Assembly: GCF_016586165.1 (NCBI RefSeq)
Contig: NZ_BCPR01000009.1
Span: 28,219-92,218, forward strand
Direction of reading: 5' to 3'
DNA length: 64,000 bases
DNA from: Dyella sp. EPa41
GTDB taxonomy: Bacteria; Pseudomonadota; Gammaproteobacteria; Xanthomonadales; Rhodanobacteraceae
The notes below the pieces were generated by a model. It did no database searches. It worked only from the letters and a program-made list of their open reading frames with translations, and had not been told where the DNA came from. Both the position numbers and the translations under genes were made by a program. Positions 56,899 through 64,000 of the stretch are shown here, one piece after another (position 1 is the stretch's first letter; each line of letters begins with the position of its first letter).

Positions 56899-57989
56899 TT
56901 GATTTCATCGACCTCAAGTCCCAGCAGGTCCGCATCAAGGCAAGCATCGATGCGGGTATCGCACGAGTGCTGGAACATGGCCAGTACATCCTCGGGCCCG
57001 AAGTCGCCGAACTGGAAACCCGCCTTGCCGCCTATACCGGTGCCAGCCACTGTATTTCGGTGGCCAACGGTACGGACGCGCTGCAGATCGCGTTGATGGC
57101 CCTGGGCGTGGGCATGGGCGACGAGGTGATCTCGCCAGGCTTCAGCCACATTTCAACGGCCGAGGCCATCGCGGTGCTGGGCGCCAGGCCGGTCTACGTC
57201 GACATCGATCCGTTGACCTACAACCTGGATCCGGCCCAGCTCGAGGCTGCGATCACTTCGCGTACCAAGGCGATCATCGTGGTGTCGCTGTATGGGCAGT
57301 GCGCGGATTTCGACGCCATCAACGCCATTGCCGCGAAGCGTGGCATTCCGGTGGTCGAGGACGCGGCGCAGAGCTTTGGCGCGACCTACAAGGGGCGCAA
57401 GAGCTGCAACCTGAGCACCATCGCCTGCACCAGCTTCTTCCCCAGCAAGCCCCTGGGCTGCTACGGCGATGGTGGCGCGATCTTCACCAGCAATGAGGCC
57501 CTTGCCAAGCTGCTGCGGTTGATCGCCCGGCACGGACAGGACCGCCGCTATCACCACATCTGCGTCGGCGTGAACAGCCGGTTGGACACGCTGCAGGCCG
57601 CCATCCTGCTGGCGAAGCTCGAGGTGTTCGACGAAGAGATGCAGCTGCGGCAGCAGGTGGCGCGGACCTACGACCGGCTGCTGCGCGACAACGACCAGCT
57701 CGGCCTGCCGGTCATCGAGAAGCACAACGTAAGCGCCTGGGCGCAGTACACCGTGCGCGTCGGCGATCGCGAGGCCTTGCGTGCGCGCCTGCACGAGGCG
57801 GGCGTGCCCACGGCGGTCCACTATCCGCTGCCGCTGTATCGCCAGCCTGCGTTGCTGGATGAGCGCGCGCGCTTTCCGGTATGCGATCTCGCCGCGGACC
57901 AGGTCATGAGCCTTCCCATGTCGCCTTATCTCGACGAAGGAAGGCAGGAGCAAGTAGCCGCGGCGCTGGCGGCCAGGGCATTTGCCTGA
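56895..57989 (+). CDS. WlbC/WbpE-type UDP-sugar aminotransferase (DegT family)
   Basis: A 364-aa PLP enzyme. Lys185 in [14 protein letters not shown] is the expected cofactor-linked residue, and [10 protein letters not shown] is the other PLP contact. [10 protein letters not shown] and GPEVAELE at the N-terminus match the WbpE group. It transfers an amine to C3 of the 3-keto sugar made by WlbA. The three genes give UDP-GlcNAc(3NAc)A; the earlier dehydrogenase (WbpA) and later epimerase (WbpI) are not in this window. Confidence 0.93.
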   Translation: MIDFIDLKSQQVRIKASIDAGIARVLEHGQYILGPEVAELETRLAAYTGASHCISVANGTDALQIALMALGVGMGDEVISPGFSHISTAEAIAVLGARPVYVDIDPLTYNLDPAQLEAAITSRTKAIIVVSLYGQCADFDAINAIAAKRGIPVVEDAAQSFGATYKGRKSCNLSTIACTSFFPSKPLGCYGDGGAIFTSNEALAKLLRLIARHGQDRRYHHICVGVNSRLDTLQAAILLAKLEVFDEEMQLRQQVARTYDRLLRDNDQLGLPVIEKHNVSAWAQYTVRVGDREALRARLHEAGVPTAVHYPLPLYRQPALLDERARFPVCDLAADQVMSLPMSPYLDEGRQEQVAAALAARAFA

Positions 57990-58007
57990 CATGCCGGGAG
58001 GATCGGT

Positions 58008-59114
58008 ATGAAGAAGATCATCTTTGGAAAATGCTACGCGTTTTCCGGCGATCCGATGTACCAGGCATGGCTGGCCGAAAGCCTCGCGCTCTATGCGGAC
58101 GCGGGTGATTTGCCGGCGCAGGTCGAGATACATATCGTCTCGGAGATATCCGGCCGGGCCCTGGTGGCCATGAACCCCCGGCTGCATCGCACCTTCGATC
58201 ACGGCATGCTGACGTCCTTCCCCGCGGCCGACGTCTACTGGGGGTGGTCCGGGAGCGGCTCGCTGGAGGTGGAGGTGACGCTGCGCTCGCGCCGGGGCGT
58301 CAAGCGCAACGTGCAGAAGCTGCTCTCGGTGGAATACGCCAGCGACCTGGAGTCGTTCGAGCAGATCCTCCACGAGTTCGTGCTGGTGCCTTCGACCTAC
58401 TTCTTCAGTGACATGGTGCCGATCCATGCCGCATGCCTCACGGTGAACGGCGAAGCCTGCCTCCTGGCCGGCACGGGTGGCGTGGGGAAGTCGGCTGCCA
58501 TGCTCGCGCTGAGGCAACACGAGGGCGTGGGATTTGTCAGTGACGACATCTCGCTGATGTCCTACGGATCGTCGCTGGTGTACGCCAACATGGCGTGGCC
58601 GAAGATCTACGGCTACAACTGCACCGATCCGGCGCTCAAGGTCGAGCTGCTGGCGGGTCGCGGCTGGGTCGACCGCACCCACTTCAACGTCAAGGCGTGG
58701 ATCAACGTCGCGAGCACGCGGCGCAAGCTTCGCCCCGACAGGGTGTATCGCAAGGTGGAGTCCGCGCCGGTTCCGCTCTCGCGCCTCTACTACCTGGTGA
58801 GGGAGGACGTGGCCGATTTCCACGTCGTGAGCCTTGATGCCTCGGTTGCCGCCGAGATGACGATCGCCGTCATCAGCGCGGAGTACAGCATCTTCCACGA
58901 CCAGCTCTATTGGGAGCAGTACAACGCGCTGGCCACTTCACGCACGGCCATGCTGACCATGGACCAGGTGGTCGCCAACTGGCGCCGGCTGCTTTCCGAA
59001 TGCCTGGCCACGGTGGCGTGCTTCAAGACCAGCGTCCCTCTGAACATGGACCATGCCGCGTATCGAACCTGCATGATCGACACGCTCATGGCCGGCACGG
59101 TGGAGCACGCATGA
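58008..59114 (+). CDS. HprK-like P-loop protein of unknown function
   Basis: A 368-aa protein that I cannot name. A Walker A motif, GTGGVGKSA (residues 155-163), is followed by FVSDDISLMSY (about 176), in the order and spacing of HPr kinase/phosphorylase C-terminal domains (P-loop, then SDD). The N-terminal 120 residues have no recognised domain. No signal peptide or membrane helix is seen. A GGAGGA site precedes ATG 58008, and its stop overlaps the glycosyltransferase start (ATGA), so it belongs to the cluster. HprK-like proteins occur now and then in polysaccharide and peptide loci. A kinase acting on a sugar, lipid carrier or protein is possible. Confidence 0.7.
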   Translation: MKKIIFGKCYAFSGDPMYQAWLAESLALYADAGDLPAQVEIHIVSEISGRALVAMNPRLHRTFDHGMLTSFPAADVYWGWSGSGSLEVEVTLRSRRGVKRNVQKLLSVEYASDLESFEQILHEFVLVPSTYFFSDMVPIHAACLTVNGEACLLAGTGGVGKSAAMLALRQHEGVGFVSDDISLMSYGSSLVYANMAWPKIYGYNCTDPALKVELLAGRGWVDRTHFNVKAWINVASTRRKLRPDRVYRKVESAPVPLSRLYYLVREDVADFHVVSLDASVAAEMTIAVISAEYSIFHDQLYWEQYNALATSRTAMLTMDQVVANWRRLLSECLATVACFKTSVPLNMDHAAYRTCMIDTLMAGTVEHA

Positions 59115-60349
59115 GGATAGCCATACTTACCAACGCCTTTCCCTACTACCCCGGCGAGCAGTTCCTCGAGGACGAGATCGGCTACTGGGCGCGTGACGTG
59201 GATGCCCAGGCCACGGTGCTTCCGGCGGTCGCCGAAGGGTCGCCCAGGCCGCTGCCCCCGGGCGTGTCGATGGACCTCTGCATGGTGCAGCCAGGTGCGC
59301 TGCGCCGCCTGCCGTATATCGTTCGCGCCGCGTTCTCAAAGCTGTTCCGCGAGGAGCTTTCCTACCTCGGGCAGTCCGGAAAGTCGTGCCGTCGTACCGT
59401 GGTTCGCGCGTTGCTGCATGTCTCCAAGGTCATGCAGCAGAGGGACGCGCTGGTGCGCTATGCGCGCCGCAACGGCGTCATCGACGTGGCCTACAGCTAC
59501 TGGAACGACACACAGGCATACGCGGCGATCCTCGCTCGAAAGAAGGGAGCCATCCGCCGGGTGGTGACGCGTGCGCACGGCATCGATCTGTACCAGGAAC
59601 GCCGCATGCACGAGTACATGCCGCTCAAGCGCCAGTTCATCGGCTCGTTCGACCGGATTTTTGCGCTCTCGACCGAGGCACAGGGCTACCTGAAGAAGAC
59701 CTACGCCGCCCCGCTCGAGAAGATCACCATCATTCCGCTCGGCGTTCCCCTGGTTCCCGGTCTTTCCAGGCCGAGTCCGGATGGCAGCCTGCACATCGTT
59801 TCCGTGTCGTTCTGCCTTCCCGTGAAGCGCATGGACCGGATCATCGAAGGCCTGAGGCTGTTCGCCGGCAAGCATCCCGAGTTCAAGGTGCGGTGGACGC
59901 ATATCGGCGCCGGACCGCTGCTCGATGAGATGCGGGAGATGGCCAGGGCCCGGCTTGGCGACCTTGCCAACATGGAATTCACGCTGGTCGGGGAACTGCC
60001 CAACGATGCGGTGAAGAAGTACTACCTGAACATGCCGGTCGATATCTTCATGAACACGAGCGAATCGGAGGCCATACCAGTTTCCATCATGGAGGCGATG
60101 AGTGCGGGCGTCATTGCCATCGCGCCAAACGTGGGTGGCGTCTCCAACCTGGTGTCGGCCAAGTGCGGCGTGCTTTTGAGCAAGAGCCCCACGTACAAGG
60201 AGATCGCGGATGCGATCACCGTGCTTGCGTTCGACGGTTCGCGAAATGAGCTTCGCGTGAATGCGCGAAAAGCCGTCGAAGAACGTTTCGATGCGGCAAA
60301 GAATTATCCGTCGTTCATCCACGATGTGTTGTCTATCGGTGCTTCCTGA
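59111..60349 (+). CDS. Glycosyltransferase, GT4-type
   Basis: A 412-aa GT-B-fold transferase. The N-terminal half begins MRIAILTNAFPYYPGEQFLE with a HGID motif (RAHGIDLYQERR). The C-terminal half has IVSVSFCLPVKRMDRII and the EX7E-type signature ESEAIPVSIMEAM of GT4 enzymes. It should add a sugar to the lipid-linked repeat unit at the inner membrane. Donor and acceptor are unknown. It overlaps the preceding P-loop gene by four bases. Confidence 0.87.
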   Translation: MRIAILTNAFPYYPGEQFLEDEIGYWARDVDAQATVLPAVAEGSPRPLPPGVSMDLCMVQPGALRRLPYIVRAAFSKLFREELSYLGQSGKSCRRTVVRALLHVSKVMQQRDALVRYARRNGVIDVAYSYWNDTQAYAAILARKKGAIRRVVTRAHGIDLYQERRMHEYMPLKRQFIGSFDRIFALSTEAQGYLKKTYAAPLEKITIIPLGVPLVPGLSRPSPDGSLHIVSVSFCLPVKRMDRIIEGLRLFAGKHPEFKVRWTHIGAGPLLDEMREMARARLGDLANMEFTLVGELPNDAVKKYYLNMPVDIFMNTSESEAIPVSIMEAMSAGVIAIAPNVGGVSNLVSAKCGVLLSKSPTYKEIADAITVLAFDGSRNELRVNARKAVEERFDAAKNYPSFIHDVLSIGAS

Positions 60350-60453
60350 GATGTATCGCAGGGAATGCTTGGTCAAGCTCGTGTAAGAAGGTGCGAGCAT
60401 CATGTGCGCGATAGATCAGGCACGAACATCCGCTGAAACTGGAAGGCCGTCTA

Positions 60454-61899
60454 GTGAATTTGAGAACCATAGCGGCATTTGCTTTTGGCCCGATCGCCAC
60501 CGCGGGATTGGGGTTGGTGACGGTTCCGGCGATCACGTGGATCTTCGCGCCGGCTGACGTTGGACGTCTAAACGTTGTTCAGATCGCAGTGTCGTTCGGG
60601 GTACTACTATTCAACCTAGGCCTGGATCGGGCTTATGTGCGCGAATATCACGAGTGGCCCGATCGCGGCGCGTTGCTGAAGGCCTGCTTCGCTCCTGGCT
60701 TCCTGCTGCTGCTGTTGGCCATGGTGTTGACCATTCCGTTCAGCGATCGCATTTCCGTGCTGTTGTTTGGCCTGGATGAGGTCGCCTACTACTGGATGCT
60801 GGTTGCCTGTGTCGTAGTGAGCTTCATATCGAGATTCCTTTCACTGATCTTGCGAATGCAGGACCGCGGAATGGCCTTTTCCATGAGCCAGATTCTTCCG
60901 AAGATCGCGTTTCTCCTGGTCGTCGGACTCATGGCGCTGCCGCAGTTTTCGCGCTCGTTCTGGCAGCTGGAGCTCGCCTACCTCGTTTCGCTCCTGTCCG
61001 TGTTGTTCGCCTTCAGCTGGAATACGCGCCGCGACTGGCGCCCGGCGGTGGGTGCCTCGCTATCCAGCGACCAGGTGCGCGGCCTGCTCAGCTACGGCGT
61101 GCCGCTGATCTTCGCCGGCGTCGCGTACTGGGGCCTGGATGCCACGAGCACGCTGGCGTTGCGTTCGCTCTCGACGCTGACCGAGCTGGCCTTCTATTCG
61201 GTGTCCATGAGTTTTGCGGGGGTTGGCATCGTCTTCCAGACGATTTTCACCGTGCTGTGGGCACCCATGGTCTACAAGTGGGTCGCTCATGGTGCAGACA
61301 TGAAGCGTGTGGATCATGTGGCGCATCAGGCGCTGGCCGTGGTCTGCGCCATCTGGGTCCTGAGCGGAACGTTCTCATGGTTGATCGATTTCGTCCTGCC
61401 CGAGAATTACCGGCAGGTGAAATACCTCATGCTGTGCAGCATCGGCCAGCCGCTGCTCTACACGCTGTCCGAGGTGACCTGCGTGGGCATCGGCATCACC
61501 CGTCGCTCGATGTTGTCGCTGTGGTCGACGCTGGTGGCCCTGGTGGTCAACGTCATCGGCAGCGTGTGGCTGGTTCCCAAGCACGGTGCGGCAGGCGCCG
61601 TGGTCGCCAACGCCGTGGCGTTCCTGGTGTTCTTCATCGCGAGGACGGAGGCGTCGGCCTATGTATGGCGTCCCATTCCGCGCACCAAGCTCTACGTATC
61701 GGTGATCGTGGCCGTTGCCTTGTCCATCGTGACGCTGGCCTTCGATGAGGAGACGCCGGCGACGGTCAGCCTGGTCTGGCTGGCGATGGTGCCGGTGGTG
61801 TTCCTGAGTTTCCGTTCGGAGTGGTCCGACATGTACCGGGCACTGCGATCCGCCATTCGACCCAAAGACTGGACAGAGGAGACGACCCGCGAAACGTGA
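60454..61899 (+). CDS. Polysaccharide flippase (Wzx-like)
   Basis: A 481-aa inner-membrane protein with 12 or more predicted helices, of the MATE-like polysaccharide exporter group. Family-like segments are NLRTIAAFAFGPIATAGLGL, LNVVQIAVSFGVLLFNLGLDRAY near residue 55, and LLSYGVPLIFAGVAYWGL in the middle. It would flip the lipid-linked repeat unit to the periplasm. It starts at GTG 60454 with GGAAGG ahead. The first 150 bases and the 104-base gap before it are more AT-rich than the surroundings, as is common for exchanged polysaccharide genes. Confidence 0.87.
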   Translation: MNLRTIAAFAFGPIATAGLGLVTVPAITWIFAPADVGRLNVVQIAVSFGVLLFNLGLDRAYVREYHEWPDRGALLKACFAPGFLLLLLAMVLTIPFSDRISVLLFGLDEVAYYWMLVACVVVSFISRFLSLILRMQDRGMAFSMSQILPKIAFLLVVGLMALPQFSRSFWQLELAYLVSLLSVLFAFSWNTRRDWRPAVGASLSSDQVRGLLSYGVPLIFAGVAYWGLDATSTLALRSLSTLTELAFYSVSMSFAGVGIVFQTIFTVLWAPMVYKWVAHGADMKRVDHVAHQALAVVCAIWVLSGTFSWLIDFVLPENYRQVKYLMLCSIGQPLLYTLSEVTCVGIGITRRSMLSLWSTLVALVVNVIGSVWLVPKHGAAGAVVANAVAFLVFFIARTEASAYVWRPIPRTKLYVSVIVAVALSIVTLAFDEETPATVSLVWLAMVPVVFLSFRSEWSDMYRALRSAIRPKDWTEETTRET

Positions 61900-62041
61900 T
61901 GTTCTTCCTTGGTCATCGCAAAGGTCCATCGTCACCCTCGCGTGGGGCGGGATGGTCGGGCCGCGGGGAGCGATGCCGGGTGAACCCATCGAGCTTTAGC
62001 CAATCAGGGGGCAACGCTGCAGGCCAAATGAGGGTCAGGCG

Positions 62042-63316
62042 ATGCCAAAGATCAATTTGTTCGTATTTGCGGCGCATCATTTGTCCAGCAATGTTGCCGC
62101 CGAGCGCTTCAAGGGTCTGCTGAAGTACCTGGACCCGGACAAGTACAGGATTTTCGTCTTTGCGCGCCAGGTTTCGCTGGATGCGCCGGTGAACGTGCCA
62201 TCCGGCCACGCCGGCATGCAGATCATCGCGTTGCCGGGGCAATGCGTAGGCAGCGAATCATCCGTGCCGTCGTCGCTGCTGGCCATGGCGAGCGCCTTCG
62301 TGCGATCGCTTCCCTTCGTGGTTCCGCGCGGAAGGGCCGCGCGCACCTGGCTGATGCAGGCCCTGGCGGAAGCCGATCGCCTGTGTGGCGAGCGGGTGGC
62401 CGCGGGTGAATCCTGCGTGGCCATCGGCACCTATTCGCCGATCGACTCTCTGATCGCGGCGGCCAGCCTGGCCAAGCGCTACGGCATCGGCTGCATGCAG
62501 GATTTCCGCGACGGCCTGGTGTTCGAGGCGCTGGGCAAGCCTGGCTGGTTGCGCAACCAGGTGCGTACGCAGATCGAGAAGCGTGTGGTGGACGTCAGCG
62601 GCTTGGTCACCTCGGTGAGTGGGCCGCTGGTCGAGGACTTCCGGCAGCGGTATCCGCACAAGAACGTCAAGGTCCTGCCCAACGGCTACGACCCCGCCGA
62701 CTTCGAGCGGCTTGCCGGTGACGCCGATGGCGTCGGGCGCGCCACCGCGATCATGGCCGAGCACGTGCCGCCGGGCGCGACCTTGATCGGGCATTTCGGC
62801 AGGATCGGGGCGAGCGACAGCTCGGCGTCGGTGACGCTGGAGCACTTCATCGACACATTGAATCAGTGCACCGACATCACCGCGGGCAAGCAGGTGATGT
62901 TCGTCGGCGAGCTGACGCCCGCCGAGCGCGCATCGATCGGCCGCGCAAGATTTCCCGTCTGCGTCGTGCCACCGGTGGAGCGGACCGTGGCGCTTCAACT
63001 GATGAAACGCTGCAGCAAACTGTTGCTGCTTACCGGTTCGCGGGTCAGCTGCGCCACCGGCAAGCTGTTCGACTACCTCGCGACGGGGGTGGACGTCGTC
63101 TGCGTCACCCAGGTGCGCAACGCGGCCACCGTCATCCTTGGTGAAACCGGCGCCGGCCGGACCTTGCTGATCGGAGACGGGTCCACGAATGCGGCCATGC
63201 TGCGCGAGGCGCTGTTTGGCCCGGCCAATGGATCGCGGCATGACATCAGCGCTTATAGCAGGGTCGCCCAGGCGAGCCTGCTCGACCACTGGATATCCCA
63301 CATGGTGACGGCATGA
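62042..63316 (+). CDS. Glycosyltransferase-like protein
   Basis: A 424-aa protein with an apparent GT-B fold. The N-terminal half has AHHLSSNVAAERFKGLLKYL, similar to the start of GT4 enzymes acting in O-antigen loci. VKVLPNGYDPADF is the usual linker motif, and GRTLLIGDGST and KLFDYLATGVDVV lie in the C-terminal domain. The EX7E motif is weak, so the family is less certain than for the previous transferase. A 142-base gap precedes it, and its stop overlaps the polymerase start (ATGA). Confidence 0.8.
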   Translation: MPKINLFVFAAHHLSSNVAAERFKGLLKYLDPDKYRIFVFARQVSLDAPVNVPSGHAGMQIIALPGQCVGSESSVPSSLLAMASAFVRSLPFVVPRGRAARTWLMQALAEADRLCGERVAAGESCVAIGTYSPIDSLIAAASLAKRYGIGCMQDFRDGLVFEALGKPGWLRNQVRTQIEKRVVDVSGLVTSVSGPLVEDFRQRYPHKNVKVLPNGYDPADFERLAGDADGVGRATAIMAEHVPPGATLIGHFGRIGASDSSASVTLEHFIDTLNQCTDITAGKQVMFVGELTPAERASIGRARFPVCVVPPVERTVALQLMKRCSKLLLLTGSRVSCATGKLFDYLATGVDVVCVTQVRNAATVILGETGAGRTLLIGDGSTNAAMLREALFGPANGSRHDISAYSRVAQASLLDHWISHMVTA

Positions 63317-64000
63317 ATTCCGTGAATGATCCAGCACCGATGGTTCCTCCGGTGCCAACGCGACTCCCCGAGACGGATGCCCCCAGGCTGACGGTGCGGC
63401 ACCTGTTCATCGGTGTTGCCTTCCTGCTGCTGCTCTTCACGGTGGTCGTGCCGAACTCGCTGCCGATTCCCACGGCGGTGACGATAGGGCTTGCCGCCTT
63501 GCTCGCGCTGCCGGGCATGCGTTTCGGCCTGGGCTTCAAGAACCTGCTTGCGCTGTATGCGTGTTCGGCGATGGTGACGGTGATCTATCTCGTCGTGGGC
63601 GGCATGCACGGCGCACCGTTCATCGGCCTGGTGCAGGTGGCGGCGGTCTACATCGTCACGCCATTTCTCTGGATCCTCGTCGCGGATGGATTGCGCCGCG
63701 CGATCGGCATCGAGCGCCTGGTCGAGTGGTTCACCGTGCTGAGCCTGCTGTGCGTACTCAGCGTGGCCCTGTTCTTCTATCTATACCTGACGCGCGGCGC
63801 CGCCGCCGTAGCGTTCTTTTTCCAGGGCGCCAACCTCAATCTCAACGAGGGCTTCGCCGGCGCCACCATGCACGTCTACGGCTCGATGATCTTCCTGTGC
63901 GGTGGCTTCTTCAGTTCGCCTGAACTGATCAAGCGGCGCACGCTGCGCTTCGCCCTGCTGGCCATGCTGTTGATCGCGGCCGTTACCTCGGGCCGCTCGG
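63313..64000 (+). CDS. O-antigen ligase/polymerase-like membrane protein, N-terminal part
   Basis: The first 229 codons are present; the gene runs past the window end. After a proline-rich 25-residue start come six or more hydrophobic helices (for example LFIGVAFLLLLFTVVVP). The layout, together with FFFQGANLNLNEGFAGATM in a periplasmic loop, suits a Wzy/WaaL-type polymerase or ligase. The diagnostic large periplasmic loop and Arg/His residues are outside the window, so the class is provisional. It is coupled by ATGA to the glycosyltransferase. Confidence 0.72.
   Translation, partial: MNSVNDPAPMVPPVPTRLPETDAPRLTVRHLFIGVAFLLLLFTVVVPNSLPIPTAVTIGLAALLALPGMRFGLGFKNLLALYACSAMVTVIYLVVGGMHGAPFIGLVQVAAVYIVTPFLWILVADGLRRAIGIERLVEWFTVLSLLCVLSVALFFYLYLTRGAAAVAFFFQGANLNLNEGFAGATMHVYGSMIFLCGGFFSSPELIKRRTLRFALLAMLLIAAVTSGRS

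Overview
The window is GC-rich and tightly packed, with no IS element, phage gene, CRISPR array, rRNA or tRNA that I can see. Gene content points to a Gammaproteobacterium of the Xanthomonadales, most like Rhodanobacteraceae (Dyella, Luteibacter, Rhodanobacter). The supporting features are cbb3 oxidase with NnrS, many TonB-dependent receptors including an Oar-like one, a phosphoketolase/acetate kinase pair, and a Wlb-type sugar and exopolysaccharide cluster. This placement is inference from content, not from a marker gene.

Layout. 1-4.0 kb is a micro-oxic and nitric-oxide module: ccoO (cut by the window edge), ccoN, a 7Fe ferredoxin, a group III truncated globin and nnrS. FNR/ANR-like boxes lie in front of all three promoters. 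4.0-9.3 kb holds an SDR oxidoreductase, a frameshifted outer-membrane barrel gene, a YtcJ-type amidohydrolase and an OprP-like porin. 9.3-13.2 kb holds phosphoketolase and acetate kinase (overlapping genes) and a BON-domain protein. 13.3-19.4 kb encodes a periplasmic molybdenum hydroxylase of the IorAB type with a tri-heme cytochrome c, and, divergently, its likely maturation factors XdhC and MocA. 19.4-25.8 kb is a run of minus-strand genes: a secreted amidohydrolase, a FadI-like thiolase, MsrB, a DksA-like protein lacking every zinc ligand, and a TonB receptor.

26.1-32.2 kb carries a noncanonical EF-G paralogue and a divergent two-component pair (beta-propeller histidine kinase and NarL-type regulator). 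32.5-39.8 kb is a plus-strand cluster: alpha/beta hydrolase, isochorismatase-like hydrolase, XapX protein, second YtcJ amidohydrolase, DoxX, VOC protein, alginate-export-type porin and a DUF1275 membrane protein. It looks like an uptake and degradation unit for an unidentified small molecule. 39.9-43.1 kb holds Dps, a small charged protein, an MscS channel, an Asp/Asn hydroxylase-like dioxygenase and a small AT-hook/basic coiled-coil protein. 43.2-50.3 kb holds a thioredoxin-like protein, an Oar-type receptor and ahpC-ahpF. 50.6-51.7 kb is a secreted phosphoesterase.

52.4-64 kb is a plus-strand exopolysaccharide cluster that runs off the window. In order it has a low-molecular-weight tyrosine phosphatase, a Wzc-type tyrosine autokinase, WlbA/WlbB/WlbC (acetamido-sugar acid pathway), an HprK-like P-loop protein, a glycosyltransferase, a flippase, a second glycosyltransferase and an O-antigen polymerase-like membrane protein (partial). 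The phosphatase/kinase pair would control export, the Wlb enzymes supply one sugar, and the transferases, flippase and polymerase build and export the polymer. A noncoding stretch of about 730 bases with strong inverted repeats precedes this cluster.
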